A DNA stretch of 64,000 bases from an uncultured Eubacteriales bacterium (GCA_934647945.1 CAKUFK010000012.1:1-64000), one strand, 5' to 3'; positions 24,428 to 34,398 are shown, counted from the stretch's first letter. Translations and numbers: made by a program. Notes: a model not told the origin generated them from the letters alone.

Positions 24428-24952
24428 ATGGCCAACCGACACACTGGCCCCGGAGGGGCTGCGGCCGTCTGCCGCACTCTTGCCGAGCCGCTGGCCAGGC
24501 AGCTCGGCCTGCGCATTTGGGACGTCCGCTTCGTCAAGGAGGGCGCTGACTGGTATCTGCGTGTCTTCATCGACCGGGACGGCGGCGTTTCCATCGACGA
24601 TTGCGTGGATCTGACCCGCCTGCTTTCCCCGGCCCTCGACGAGGCCGACCCGATCGACCAGTCCTACTGCCTGGAGGTCTCCTCGCCCGGTGTGGAGCGG
24701 GAACTCACCCGCCCCGAGCATTTTGAAGCGTATCGCGGGCGGGCGGTGACCGTCCGGCTCATCCGGCCCCGGGACGGGCAGCGGGATTTTACCGGTCGGC
24801 TGCTTGAGGGCGCGGATCCGGTCCGGCTGGAGATGCCGGAGGGGGAAGTGCTTGCCTTCTCCCAAAAAGAGATTTCTTCGGTCCGCGCGGTGGACGAGTA
24901 TGAGGATGACGACGATGAACCGGACTTGTCCGGCAGTATAACGGAGGATTGA
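24428..24952 (+). CDS. rimP: Ribosome maturation factor RimP
   Basis: A 174-residue protein needed for 30S subunit maturation. It shows the RimP pattern: LGLRIWDVRFVKEGADWYLR then VFIDRDGGVSIDDCVDLTR and the key LEVSSPGVERELTRPEHF, with an acidic C-terminal tail (EYEDDDDEPD). It leads the operon; nusA starts six bases after its stop. Confidence 0.93.
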   Translation: MANRHTGPGGAAAVCRTLAEPLARQLGLRIWDVRFVKEGADWYLRVFIDRDGGVSIDDCVDLTRLLSPALDEADPIDQSYCLEVSSPGVERELTRPEHFEAYRGRAVTVRLIRPRDGQRDFTGRLLEGADPVRLEMPEGEVLAFSQKEISSVRAVDEYEDDDDEPDLSGSITED

Positions 24953-24958
24953 CGGAAA

Positions 24959-26020
24959 ATGGATAACGCAGAATTCTTTGAGGCCCTGAAACTGCTTCAG
25001 AAGGAGAAAGGCATCGAAGGGGATTACCTGCTGGAAAAGATCCACGCGGCGATCGTGATCGCCGTTAAGCGGGATTTCGGCGGCAAGGAAAACATCAACG
25101 TTGTCATGGATCCCGCCACCAATGAGTTTTCAGTCTCCCTGCGCAAAACGGTCGTGGACGAGGTGGAGGATCCCGACGAGCAGATGCTGCCGGAGGAAGC
25201 TGCCCGCTATGTCAAAAACCCCAAGGTTGGGGATGTCGTGGACATCCAGCTCGAAACCAAGCAGTTCGGCCGCATCGCCGCCCAGACCGCAAAGCATGTC
25301 ATCCGGCAGGGGATCCGGGAAGCCGAGCGGGGCCAGCAGATGCAGGAGTTCCAGCGCCGCAACCAGGAGCTCGTCACCGCGCTGGTCACCCGGGTGGATC
25401 CCAAATCCGGCGCGGCCACCCTGGAATTCGGCAAGGCTGAGGCCGTGTTGCCGAAAAGCGAGCAGATTGGGGAGGAAGAGCTGCACGAGGGCGACCGTAT
25501 CAAGGTGTACGTCGTGGATGTCCGGGAAGGGGAAAAAGGGCCCCGCGCACTGATTTCCCGCACCCATCCCGGCCTGGTCAAGCGGCTGTTCGAGATGGAG
25601 GTCCCGGAAATCTTCAACGGCGTCGTCGAAATTAAGGCTGTTTCCCGCGAGGCGGGCTCCCGCACCAAGCTCGCGGTACAGGCACATGATGAAAACGTCG
25701 ATGCCGTTGGGGCCTGTATCGGCCCCCGGGGCGCCCGTGTGGCCGGAATCGTGGACGAACTCGGCGGGGAGAAGATCGACATCGTCGAATACAGCGACGA
25801 ACCGGAGAAATTCATCGCCGCCGCCCTCTCCCCTGCCAAAGTCCTCTCGGTCGAGGTGGATCCCGACGGCGCCAAAAGCTGCCGGGCCACGGTGCCGGAC
25901 TCCCAGCTCTCCCTGGCCATCGGCAACAAGGGACAGAACGCCCGGCTGGCAGCCAAGTTGACGGGCTGGAAAATCGATATCCGGCCGGAAAGTGGTTTTT
26001 ATGGAGAGGAAGACGCCTGA
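24959..26020 (+). CDS. nusA: Transcription termination/antitermination protein NusA
   Basis: A 353-residue NusA of the short Gram-positive type. The N-terminal polymerase-binding domain covers ~1-125, an S1 domain ~130-200 (GDRIKVYVVDVREGEKGPRA) and two KH domains follow (DAVGACIGPRGARVAGIVDE with its GxxG, and LSLAIGNKGQNARLAAKLTG). The C-terminal acidic repeats of E. coli NusA are absent, as usual for Firmicutes. It controls pausing, termination and antitermination. Confidence 0.95.
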   Translation: MDNAEFFEALKLLQKEKGIEGDYLLEKIHAAIVIAVKRDFGGKENINVVMDPATNEFSVSLRKTVVDEVEDPDEQMLPEEAARYVKNPKVGDVVDIQLETKQFGRIAAQTAKHVIRQGIREAERGQQMQEFQRRNQELVTALVTRVDPKSGAATLEFGKAEAVLPKSEQIGEEELHEGDRIKVYVVDVREGEKGPRALISRTHPGLVKRLFEMEVPEIFNGVVEIKAVSREAGSRTKLAVQAHDENVDAVGACIGPRGARVAGIVDELGGEKIDIVEYSDEPEKFIAAALSPAKVLSVEVDPDGAKSCRATVPDSQLSLAIGNKGQNARLAAKLTGWKIDIRPESGFYGEEDA

Positions 26021-26232
26021 TTGCCGGATGCTCCCGTGAGCCCGGCAGGCGGGTTTGTCATCGATGGCTTTATGGCCGGGCCTTCCCGGGAAACGATGCG
26101 TTTTTGCCGCGCCGGATCCTGCTTAGGCTAAAAAGGTGACGCTGACGGCCCCGGCTATACAGCCAAAATCCGCAAGTCCGCCGGGGAACCGGCTTATATC
26201 CATAGATGGGGAACGAATAGGAGGCGAACGAG

Positions 26233-26508
26233 ATGCACACAAAACGGGTTCCGCTGCGGAAATGCACCGGCTGCGGTGAAATGAAGCCGAAAAAAGAGCT
26301 GGTACGGGTGGTCAAAAGCCCCGAGGGGGAACTGTCCCTCGATCTGACGGGCAAGAAACCCGGCCGCGGCGCCTATGTCTGCCGCTCGCTCGCCTGTCTG
26401 CAGGCAGCACGGAAAGCGAGACGGTTGGAAAAAGCCTTTTCCTGCCAGATTCCCGCTCCGGTGTATGAGCGCATGGAGGAGGAATTACAGGCAAGTGATG
26501 GAGGATAA
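26233..26508 (+). CDS. ylxR: YlxR/RnpM RNA-binding protein
   Basis: A 91-residue protein with the YlxR core: RKCTGCGEMKPKKELVRVVK and GRGAYVCRS. Its B. subtilis relative binds RNase P RNA and lowers its activity (RnpM). A 212-base gap separates it from nusA, unusual in this operon; it holds only GC-rich inverted repeats. ATG 26233 follows AGGAGG. Its last ten bases overlap the next gene. Confidence 0.92.
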   Translation: MHTKRVPLRKCTGCGEMKPKKELVRVVKSPEGELSLDLTGKKPGRGAYVCRSLACLQAARKARRLEKAFSCQIPAPVYERMEEELQASDGG

Positions 26509-26857
26509 GCTCGCGGGCCTGCTGGGCATGTGCCGGCGGGCCGGAAGGCTGACCACCGGGTTCGACGCCGTGACGGCGCTGGCCGCTGAAGGGCGGGCCG
26601 CGCTCATCCTGGCGGCGTCGGACGTATCGGAAAAAACCGGCAAGGAACTGCGCTTCGCCCTGGAACGGGCGGCGCCGGTGCCCGTCTTGACCGTTCCGTT
26701 GACCAAGGAGACGATCGGCCGCATGCTCGGCCTGCAAAAACCGGTCGGCATCCTGGCGACGGCGGATGAGGGGTTTGCCCGCGCCATCGTCCGGTGCTGT
26801 CCGGCCGGTGCAGACAATGTCCACGATATGGAGGAGGAACCGTCCTATGATGATTAA
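26498..26857 (+). CDS. YlxQ, L7Ae/L30e-type ribosomal protein homologue
   Basis: A 119-residue L7Ae-family protein: GLLGMCRRAGRLTTGFDAV, then ALILAASDVSEKTGKEL and VPVLTVPLTKETIGRMLG. These bind kink-turn RNA. ATG 26498 overlaps the ylxR 3' end and gives the normal length. Its end overlaps the infB start, so translation is coupled. Confidence 0.9.
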   Translation: MEDKLAGLLGMCRRAGRLTTGFDAVTALAAEGRAALILAASDVSEKTGKELRFALERAAPVPVLTVPLTKETIGRMLGLQKPVGILATADEGFARAIVRCCPAGADNVHDMEEEPSYDD

Positions 26858-29177
26858 ATACCGCGTTAGCGAGGTTGCTAAGGATTTCGGCGTACCCAGC
26901 AAAGACGTGATTGAGCTGTTGGCCAAATATGTAGACACTCCCAAAAAGAGTGCCACGGCGCTGGAGGAAAACGAGCTGGATCTGGTGTTTGAACACTTTA
27001 CGCAGAAGAACAGCGTGGAGAATTTCGACGCCTATTTCGCCACGGCGGCGGAAAAAAAGGAGCCGGAAAAGGCTCCGGCCACGGCGGCGCCAGCCGCCCC
27101 CGCCCCCACCGCGCCGGCCCATCCGTCGGCGCCGGCGGTCGGCCCCCGTCCGGCCGCGCCCGCTCAAAAGCCCCCCAAGGCTCCGGCCGCGCCCCGGCCC
27201 CAGATCGAACGCCGCACCGTCGATACCCGGACCCCGCAGGTCAATGTGGGCCGGTATGACGAAAAGTTCGACGTGCTCGCCCAGACCTCCAAGCAGGTAC
27301 GCGGCGACGGCGGCGGGATCAAGAAGCAGAAAATCAATCAGAAATCCCAGCAGTACCGCCGGCCGCATCCCCGCCGGGAAACCGAGGCCGAACGGCTGCG
27401 CCGCATCCAGATGGAGCGGAAGATGAAGCCGATCACCATCACGGTGGGCGAGACCATCACCGTGGCCGAGCTGGCGTCCCGGCTCAAGGCCACCGTCGCC
27501 GAAGTCATCAAAAAACTGATGGGGTTCGGGGTTATGGCGACAGCCAACGAGGAAATCGATTTCGATACCGCATACCTGGTGGCGGGTGAATTCCACGCCA
27601 AGGTCGAGCGGGAGGTGGTCGTCACCATCGAGGAGCGGATCATCGACGACAGCGAGGACGTCGATGAAAATCTCCGGCCCCGTGACCCGGTCGTGGTCGT
27701 GATGGGCCACGTCGATCACGGAAAAACCTCCATCCTCGACGCCATCCGCAAAACCAAGGTCACCGAGGGCGAGGCCGGCGGTATTACCCAGCATATCGGC
27801 GCCTACCGCGTCAAAGCGGCCGGACAGTCCATCACCTTCCTGGACACCCCCGGTCACGCGGCGTTTACCGCCATGCGCGCCCGCGGCGCCCAGGTTACCG
27901 ATATCGCCATCCTGGTCGTGGCGGCGGACGACGGCATCATGCCCCAGACGGTCGAGGCGATCAACCACGCCAAAGCGGCCGGGGTTTCCATCATCGTCGC
28001 CATCAATAAGATGGACAAACCGGAAGCCAATCCGGATAAAGTGATGCAGCAGCTCACAGAATATGAACTGGTGCCCGAAGAATGGGGCGGCGACGTCATC
28101 TGCGTGCCGGTATCCGCCCTGACCGGGGACGGTATCGACAAGCTGCTCGAGACCGTGCTGCTGGTAGCGGAGATGAAAGAGCTGCGCGCCAATCCCGACC
28201 GGGCGGCCAAGGGATCCGTTATCGAAGCCCGGCTCGACAAGGGCCGCGGCCCCATCGCCACCGTCCTGGTCCAAAACGGTACCCTGCATGCCGGCGATGT
28301 GCTGGTGGCGGGTTCGGCCGTCGGCCGTGTGCGCGCCATGACTGACGACAACGGCCGGAAGGTCGCCGAAGCAGGCCCGTCGGTCCCGGTGGAAATCATG
28401 GGCCTCGACGAGGTGCCCACCGCCGGCGACGTGTTCAACGCGGTTTCCGATGAAAAACTCGCGCGCGAGCTGGTCGAACAGCGGCGGCAGGCCGCCAAGG
28501 AGGAACAGTTCAGCCATTATCAGAAAGTCACTCTCGACAACCTGTTCGACCAGATGCAGCAGGGCGAGATGAAAGAGCTGCGCGTCATCGTCAAGGCCGA
28601 CGTGCAGGGCTCGGTGGAAGCGGTCCGGCAGTCCCTCGAAAAGCTGTCGAACAGCGAGGTGCGGGTACGGGTCATCCACGGTGCCGTCGGCGCGGTCAGC
28701 GAAAGCGACGTCATGCTCGCCGACGCGTCCAACGCGATCATCGTGGGCTTCAACGTCCGGCCGGAGCCCCTCGCCCAGGCGGCCGCCGAACAGCAGAACG
28801 TGGACATGCGGATGTACCGCATCATCTACGACTGCATTGAGGAAATCGAATCCGCCATGAAGGGGATGCTCGCACCCAAGACCAGGGAGGTCCTGCACGG
28901 CCGCGCTGAGGTGCGCCAAGTGTACCGGATCACCGGCGTCGGCACCGTCGCGGGCTGCTACGTCCTCGACGGCAAGGTCTGCCGCAACGATCTGCTGCGG
29001 GTGGTGCGGGACGGCATCATCATCGCTGACGACAAGATGATCTCCCTCAAGCGCTTCAAGGATGACCAGAAGGAAGTCGCCCAGGGCTACGAATGCGGGA
29101 TTGGTCTGGAGAAATTCAACGATATCCGTGAGGGCGACGTTTACGAGACGTATATCATCGAGGAATACCGGGACTGA
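26847..29177 (+). CDS. infB: Translation initiation factor IF-2
   Basis: A 776-residue GTPase that brings initiator tRNA to the 30S subunit. An N-terminal IF2-N helix domain (KYRVSEVAKDFGVPSKDVIE) is followed by a Pro/Ala-rich linker (~75-125), a second IF2-N domain, and the GTPase core with G1 GHVDHGKTS, G2 GGITQHIGAY, G3 DTPGHAAF, G4 NKMD. Domains II-IV extend to the end. ATG 26847 follows GAGGAGGAA; ATG 26850 is an alternative. Confidence 0.96.
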   Translation: MMIKYRVSEVAKDFGVPSKDVIELLAKYVDTPKKSATALEENELDLVFEHFTQKNSVENFDAYFATAAEKKEPEKAPATAAPAAPAPTAPAHPSAPAVGPRPAAPAQKPPKAPAAPRPQIERRTVDTRTPQVNVGRYDEKFDVLAQTSKQVRGDGGGIKKQKINQKSQQYRRPHPRRETEAERLRRIQMERKMKPITITVGETITVAELASRLKATVAEVIKKLMGFGVMATANEEIDFDTAYLVAGEFHAKVEREVVVTIEERIIDDSEDVDENLRPRDPVVVVMGHVDHGKTSILDAIRKTKVTEGEAGGITQHIGAYRVKAAGQSITFLDTPGHAAFTAMRARGAQVTDIAILVVAADDGIMPQTVEAINHAKAAGVSIIVAINKMDKPEANPDKVMQQLTEYELVPEEWGGDVICVPVSALTGDGIDKLLETVLLVAEMKELRANPDRAAKGSVIEARLDKGRGPIATVLVQNGTLHAGDVLVAGSAVGRVRAMTDDNGRKVAEAGPSVPVEIMGLDEVPTAGDVFNAVSDEKLARELVEQRRQAAKEEQFSHYQKVTLDNLFDQMQQGEMKELRVIVKADVQGSVEAVRQSLEKLSNSEVRVRVIHGAVGAVSESDVMLADASNAIIVGFNVRPEPLAQAAAEQQNVDMRMYRIIYDCIEEIESAMKGMLAPKTREVLHGRAEVRQVYRITGVGTVAGCYVLDGKVCRNDLLRVVRDGIIIADDKMISLKRFKDDQKEVAQGYECGIGLEKFNDIREGDVYETYIIEEYRD

Positions 29178-29238
29178 GTCGGACAGCGCCTCGCCGGTTT
29201 CCAGAGCCCTTTTATCAAGGGGAAAGGCGGGTGAACCC

Positions 29239-29604
29239 ATGTCCAGCTATCGGATGGACCGCACCAGCGAGGACATCAAACGGGAGCTGACGGCCATCCT
29301 CCGGACGGTGAAGGACCCCCGGGTGACCGGGCTTGTCAGCATCGTGCGGGTGGAGGTCAGCAGCGATCTGTCCTACGCCAAGATCCACATCAGCTCGATG
29401 GATGGCCTGGAAGCCGCCAAAACGGCGGTGAAAGGCCTGACATCGGCAGGCGGCTATGTCCGCCGCGAGCTCGGCCGGGCCCTGCACTTGCGCCATGTGC
29501 CCGAACTCCGGTTCGTCGCCGACGATTCCATTGCGTACAGCGCGCATATCGCGCAGACCCTTCAGGATCTGGAAAAAAAGAGCCGGAGCTCCGACGGGAC
29601 CTGA
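29239..29604 (+). CDS. rbfA: 30S ribosome-binding factor RbfA
   Basis: A 121-residue KH-like protein for 16S rRNA maturation in the cold. Landmarks are IKRELTAILRTVKDPRVTG, VSSDLSYAKIHISSM and YVRRELGRALHLRHVPELRF. ATG 29239 is preceded by GGAAAGGCGGGTG. It lies between infB and nrnA as in most Firmicutes. Confidence 0.94.
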   Translation: MSSYRMDRTSEDIKRELTAILRTVKDPRVTGLVSIVRVEVSSDLSYAKIHISSMDGLEAAKTAVKGLTSAGGYVRRELGRALHLRHVPELRFVADDSIAYSAHIAQTLQDLEKKSRSSDGT

Positions 29605-29683
29605 AACCCGCAGGCAGGCTTCGGAGGGCATGAGATGCGGCACGGGACACCTGTCCCGGCTGGAAAAAACGAGGTGAGTCTGG

Positions 29684-30652
29684 ATGAGCCAATCGGTCAC
29701 GCTGGAAGAAACCGCCGCTTTGCTGCAAAAAGCGGACCATATCCTGTTGCTGACGCATCAGTATCCGGACGGCGATACGATCGGTTCGGGGTATGCCCTC
29801 TGCCAGGCTCTGCAGAGCCTGGGCAAAACAGCGCGGGTGGCATGCTCTGATGAGATTCCCGGCAAATACGCCTATATGACGGAGCCGGTCCCCTCCCCCA
29901 CGTTCGAACCGTCTTTCATCTGCGCGGTGGATGTGGCGGACGCGAAACTGCTTGGCCCCCGGCTGGAACCTTATGCGGACCGGGTGGATCTGGCCATCGA
30001 CCATCATGCCTCCCACCGGGATTTCCAGCGGTATCTGCTGCTCGACGCGGACGCTTCGGCGACAGCGCTGCTCATCTATGACCTGCTGCTCTGCCTGGGG
30101 GCGGAGATGACGCCCTCCATCGCCGATTGCCTGTATACCGGCCTTGCCACCGACACCGGCTGCTTCAAATACGGGAGCACCACGCCCTACGCCCATCGGG
30201 TGGCCGCCGCGCTGATGGAGGCCGGCGCCCAGATGGAATCCATCAACCGGGTGATGTTCGACTGCAAGTCCCGCGCCCGGGTGGAGCTCGAACGGCTAGC
30301 GCTCGAGTCCATGCGGTTTTACTGGCAGGGCCGCCTGGCGGTGATGATGATCACCAACGACATGCTGCAAAGCAGCCAGGCGGAGGAAAACGATATGGAA
30401 GGGCTCGCCCCCCTGCCGCGCCAGATCGAAGGGGTGTGGGTGGGTGTTACCTTCCGACAGAAGCCGGACGGGAATTTCAAGGTCAGCGTGCGCACCGGCG
30501 CACATGCCGACGCGTCGGCTATCTGCTCCCTTCTCGGCGGCGGGGGACATAAACAGGCGGCCGGCTGCGCGATAAACAGCCCGGCGGACGCGGCTGTGGC
30601 ACGGATCATGGACGCCGTACGGCAAGCCGTGCCGGGAATCGACGCTGGCTGA
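29684..30652 (+). CDS. nrnA: Oligoribonuclease / pAp phosphatase NrnA
   Basis: A 322-residue DHH-DHHA1 phosphoesterase that degrades nano-RNA and 3'-phosphoadenosine-5'-phosphate. The metal motifs are visible: THQYPDGDTIGSG, AVDVAD, the IDHHAS motif and TGLATDTGCF. The DHHA1 domain ends in LLGGGGHKQAAGCAI. It lies in its usual place ahead of truB. Confidence 0.92.
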   Translation: MSQSVTLEETAALLQKADHILLLTHQYPDGDTIGSGYALCQALQSLGKTARVACSDEIPGKYAYMTEPVPSPTFEPSFICAVDVADAKLLGPRLEPYADRVDLAIDHHASHRDFQRYLLLDADASATALLIYDLLLCLGAEMTPSIADCLYTGLATDTGCFKYGSTTPYAHRVAAALMEAGAQMESINRVMFDCKSRARVELERLALESMRFYWQGRLAVMMITNDMLQSSQAEENDMEGLAPLPRQIEGVWVGVTFRQKPDGNFKVSVRTGAHADASAICSLLGGGGHKQAAGCAINSPADAAVARIMDAVRQAVPGIDAG

Positions 30653-30699
30653 TTCCGAAACCTTTTTGCGGGGAGCCCCTATCGAGGGAGGGCTTGACA

Positions 30700-31602
30700 A
30701 TGGACGGTATACTCTGCTTGGACAAACCGGATACGATGACGTCGTTCGCCTGCTGCGCCGTTCTGCGGCGCCTGGTGGGGGAAAAGAAGGCCGGACACAC
30801 AGGTACGCTCGATCCGATGGCCACCGGCGTCCTGCCCGTTCTGTTCGGCCGGGCGACCCGGGCGATCCCCTTCCTGCCGGTGCAGGATAAGCGCTATACC
30901 GCCACCCTGACCTTCGGGTATCGCAGCGACACCCTGGATATCTGGGGCAAGGTGGAGGCCACCGGCGCACCCGTCCCCTCGCCTAGGGCGGTTGAGGCGG
31001 CCCTGCCCGCTTTCCGGGGGGAGATCCGGCAGGTGCCTCCCATGATGTCGGCCCTCAAGCGGGACGGCGTGCGCCTGTACGATCTGGCCCGCCGCGGCAT
31101 CGAAGTGGAACGGGAGGCAAGGCCGGTGACGGTCCGCCGCCTGGACATTCTGGAATACGACCCGGGGAAAGGCGTCCTGACACTGGACTGCGCCTGTTCC
31201 AAAGGGACATACATACGGGTGATCTGTGACGATTTGGGCCGTTTGCTCGGGTGCGGGGCGGTGATGTCGGGGCTGCGCCGGACCGAGGCGGCGGGATTTT
31301 CCCTGGCGGACTGCCTGACCCTCGACGAAGCGCGGGAGCTGGCGGCAAAGGGCGCCCTGTCCGGCCGGGTCCGGCCGGTGGAGGCCGCTTTTGCGGATAT
31401 GCCGGCCGTCCGGGTGTCGCCCGGCCAAGCGGCCCGTTTCTGCAACGGGGGGGCGCTGGCGCTCGACCGCCTGACTGAAATCCCGGCCGGCACCGTGCGG
31501 GTGCAGGATCCGCAGGGGGCCTTTTTGGGACTTGGGGAGCCTCTGGAAGGGGAGCTCCACGTCAAGCGCCTGTTCTACAATCCGGCCGAAAAGGGTGGAT
31601 AA
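30700..31602 (+). CDS. truB: tRNA pseudouridine(55) synthase TruB
   Basis: A 300-residue enzyme that makes pseudouridine 55 in tRNA. The catalytic Asp is in HTGTLDPMATGVLP; RYTATLTFGYRSDTLD, QVPPMMSALKRDG and SKGTYIRVICDDLG are further family segments. A C-terminal PUA-like extension follows. ATG 30700 fits GAGGGAGG eight bases upstream; TTG 30694 is the only earlier start. Confidence 0.94.
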   Translation: MDGILCLDKPDTMTSFACCAVLRRLVGEKKAGHTGTLDPMATGVLPVLFGRATRAIPFLPVQDKRYTATLTFGYRSDTLDIWGKVEATGAPVPSPRAVEAALPAFRGEIRQVPPMMSALKRDGVRLYDLARRGIEVEREARPVTVRRLDILEYDPGKGVLTLDCACSKGTYIRVICDDLGRLLGCGAVMSGLRRTEAAGFSLADCLTLDEARELAAKGALSGRVRPVEAAFADMPAVRVSPGQAARFCNGGALALDRLTEIPAGTVRVQDPQGAFLGLGEPLEGELHVKRLFYNPAEKGG

Positions 31603-31605
31603 ACC

Positions 31606-32028
31606 ATGAGCCGACATGAACGATCCTGTGGGGCGGTGCTTTTCCGTGAAGCCGCGGAGGGGCCGGCCTTTTTGCTCATTTGCCACGTCGACGGAGGCCA
31701 TTGGGCTTTTCCCAAGGGGCATATGGAGCCGGGGGAAACGGAGGAGGAGACCGCGAAGCGGGAGATCCGGGAGGAAACCGGCCTTCTTGTCCGCCTGGAT
31801 CCCGGGTTCCGCCGGTCCGTCCGGTATTCCCCAAAGCCCGGCGTGGACAAGGACGTGATCTATTTTTTGGGATTTCCTACAGGCGGCAATCCCGCCGTCC
31901 AAAAGGAAGAAATCCGGGAGATGCGCTGGCTGCCGGGAGCCGAGGCGCTCCGGCTCGTCACCTATGACAACGACCGGCAGGTGCTCGAAGGGGCGATCGC
32001 CTATCTCGGCCGGGAAAGAAAGGCGTAA
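31606..32028 (+). CDS. Nudix hydrolase, Ap4A-type
   Basis: A 140-residue hydrolase with a complete Nudix box GHMEPGETEEETAKREIREE and TG just after it. The opening SCGAVLFR and the K/W-rich end fit diadenosine-polyphosphate hydrolases (MutT/NudH-like). It starts three bases after truB's stop, so it belongs to the same operon. The true substrate is unknown. Confidence 0.88.
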   Translation: MSRHERSCGAVLFREAAEGPAFLLICHVDGGHWAFPKGHMEPGETEEETAKREIREETGLLVRLDPGFRRSVRYSPKPGVDKDVIYFLGFPTGGNPAVQKEEIREMRWLPGAEALRLVTYDNDRQVLEGAIAYLGRERKA

Positions 32029-32036
32029 ACGGAGCA

Positions 32037-33305
32037 ATGGAAAAACTCGAATGGGAAAACGGCCTGCGTATCCTGCTCCTTCCCGAGGAGGACGCGCTGT
32101 CCGCCTCGGTGGATGTCTGGGTAGAAGCGGGGTCCCTGTATGAGGATCCCGCCGAACAGGGCATCTCCCATTTTGCCGAACATATGCTGTTCAAAGGGAC
32201 CGAAAAACGGACTGCCCGGCGTATTTCCGAGGAAATCGACGCGCTCGGCGGCAGTCTCAACGCCTACACGACCCGGCAGTACACCCGGTTTTACGCGCAA
32301 GTCCTCTCCGCCAATCCCTGTCCGGCCGAGCCGGGGCGGGTGCTGGACGTCCTGCTCGATATGCTGCTCCATTCCCGTTTCGACCCCGATGATCTCGGGA
32401 TGGAGCGGGGCGTGATCCTCGATGAGATCGCCATGTATGAGGATATGGGGGAAGACCTGGCCCACGAGGCACTCTGCGGAACCGTATGGCCGGCCTCGCC
32501 CATGGGCTGGCCGGTCTGCGGGCGGCCCGATACGGTCGCCGCCGTCACCTCCCCTGCCCTGCGGCGGTATGTGAATCGGACCTACACGCCCGAACGGATA
32601 CTGGTGGTGCTCACCGGGCATTTTGTACGGGACGATCTGCTCCAAAGGCTGGAGCAGGCACTCGGAACCCGGCCGCGCGGGGCCGGCCGTCCGGTGGTGG
32701 ATACCCCCGGCTTCCGCCCCGGCGTGGCCCTGCTTTCCAAGCCCTTCGAGCAGGTGAGCTTTGAAATCGGCTTCCCCGGCCTGTCCTTCCATCATGAACG
32801 CCGGTATGCCATGATGCTGCTGAACTTCATTGTGGGCGGCGGCGCATCCTCCCGGCTGTTCCAGAGGCTCCGGGAGGAACGGGGCCTGGCATATTCCGTC
32901 TATTCGTCCCATGAAGCGGCGGCGGGGACGGGTTTGTTCACCGTCTCCGCATCGGTAGCCCCCACGAACCAGCAGGAAGTTCTGAGGGAAATCCGTCATA
33001 TCCTGGACGGCCTGTGCCACGGCGAGGCGATCACACCCGCGGAGCTGGAACGGGCCAGGGCGCAGATCAAAGCCTCGGTCATTCTGGGAATGGAGACGGT
33101 CGCCTCCCGCGCCTATTACGCGGGACAGAACGAGCTCTTTTCCGGACGGGAGATTCCGGTCCGGGAAATGCTCGGCCGGTTCGACGCGGTCACGCTCGAA
33201 CAGGTCCAGTCGCTCGCCGGGGAAACGTTCAGCGGGCCCTGGGCGTATGCGGCGGCGGGGCCGGTCTGCCCGGCCGGGGAGGTGGAGGCGATCCTCGGGC
33301 GTTGA
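32037..33305 (+). CDS. M16-family zinc peptidase
   Basis: A 422-residue protein with the inverted zinc motif HFAEH at about residues 42-46, followed by MLFKGTEKRTARRISEEID and a downstream glutamate (EIAMYEDMGEDLAHEAL). It has the two-domain M16B layout with RLREERGLAYSVYSSHEA in the second half. Homologues (YmxG/MlpA) commonly sit near polynucleotide phosphorylase or this operon in Firmicutes. It begins eight bases after the Nudix gene. Confidence 0.9.
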   Translation: MEKLEWENGLRILLLPEEDALSASVDVWVEAGSLYEDPAEQGISHFAEHMLFKGTEKRTARRISEEIDALGGSLNAYTTRQYTRFYAQVLSANPCPAEPGRVLDVLLDMLLHSRFDPDDLGMERGVILDEIAMYEDMGEDLAHEALCGTVWPASPMGWPVCGRPDTVAAVTSPALRRYVNRTYTPERILVVLTGHFVRDDLLQRLEQALGTRPRGAGRPVVDTPGFRPGVALLSKPFEQVSFEIGFPGLSFHHERRYAMMLLNFIVGGGASSRLFQRLREERGLAYSVYSSHEAAAGTGLFTVSASVAPTNQQEVLREIRHILDGLCHGEAITPAELERARAQIKASVILGMETVASRAYYAGQNELFSGREIPVREMLGRFDAVTLEQVQSLAGETFSGPWAYAAAGPVCPAGEVEAILGR

Positions 33306-33377
33306 TGGCAGCGCCTTCTGAACGGTCATTCATTTAAAGCGGGCCTTGTCCCGCCATCGGATAAAGGAAGTGTCCAT

Positions 33378-34178
33378 ATGTCGGAGTCTTCATCCATCAC
33401 CGCGGCGAAGAGGGTGGTGGTCAAGGTCGGAACCTCGACCCTCACCTATGAGAATGGAAAACTGAACATCCGCGCCATCGAATCCCTGTGCAAGGTGTTG
33501 TGCGATCTGCAGAATGCCGGGAAGGAAGTCGTCCTGGTCAGCTCCGGTGCCATCGGTGTCGGAGTGGGTAAGCTCGGTCTGCGCGTGCGCCCCTCCAGCA
33601 CCCGTGAAAAGCAGGCCGTCGCGGCGGTTGGGCAATGCGAGCTGATGTTCATATACGACAAGTTGTTTGGAGAGTACAACGGCACGGTGGCGCAGGTCCT
33701 GCTCACCCGGGATATCATGGAAAACGACCACACCAAGCAGAATGTCCTCAACACCTTCACCACCCTGCTGGAAATGGGGATCATCCCCGTGGTTAATGAG
33801 AACGACACGGTAGCGATCGACGAGCTGGTCGGCGCCAACTTTGGAGACAACGACACCCTGTCCGCCATTGTGGCCTCGTTTCTGAAGGCCGATCTGCTCA
33901 TCATGCTGACCGATATCGACGGCCTGTATGACGCTGATCCGCGCGGGAATCCCGAGGCAAGGCTGATCCCGGAGGTCCGCGAAATCGACGACGCGCTTTT
34001 CTCCCTGGCCGGGGATTCCGGTTCCAACCGGGGAACCGGAGGCATGGTGACCAAGCTGCACGCCGCGGCGGTGGCGCAAAACGCCGGCATCCCCACGGTG
34101 ATCATGCAGGGGGCCCGCCCGGAACGGATCTACGACCTTCTGGACGGGAAACCGGTGGGGACCCGTTTTCTGCCATAA
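33378..34178 (+). CDS. proB: Glutamate 5-kinase
   Basis: A 266-residue amino-acid kinase that makes glutamyl 5-phosphate, the first step to proline. VVVKVGTSTL, VLVSSGAIGVGVGKLGL, VNENDTVAIDE and GTGGMVTKLHAA are all present. The C-terminal PUA domain of E. coli ProB is absent, as in many Clostridia. proA follows after a 220-base gap with no gene in it. Confidence 0.94.
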   Translation: MSESSSITAAKRVVVKVGTSTLTYENGKLNIRAIESLCKVLCDLQNAGKEVVLVSSGAIGVGVGKLGLRVRPSSTREKQAVAAVGQCELMFIYDKLFGEYNGTVAQVLLTRDIMENDHTKQNVLNTFTTLLEMGIIPVVNENDTVAIDELVGANFGDNDTLSAIVASFLKADLLIMLTDIDGLYDADPRGNPEARLIPEVREIDDALFSLAGDSGSNRGTGGMVTKLHAAAVAQNAGIPTVIMQGARPERIYDLLDGKPVGTRFLP

Positions 34179-34398
34179 GCCGAAACGCAGGGCGTGAGCT
34201 CCGACGGCAGGGTTCTGCAGAATGACAACAGGCCAAAGCCCTGGAGTCTCAGGGGTATCGACGCTTCTTTACCGCCGGCCGGCCCTTCCTCCTATAAGCG
34301 GTTGAACCCTGGCGGCGCACAGACACCGGTTCCAACCAAAACGCCTCGCCGGGACGCATTGACGCTCCCCGGCGGAAATGAAAGGACGGGATTCCATC

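Noticed and set aside
26021..26232. Possible extra gene or RNA in the nusA-ylxR gap
   Set aside because: Only GC-rich inverted repeats are visible; no frame or known RNA motif can be supported.
26604..29240. An 878-codon minus-strand frame opposite infB
   Set aside because: Mirror of a strongly conserved gene; His/Asp/Gly-rich composition typical of antisense frames in GC-rich DNA.
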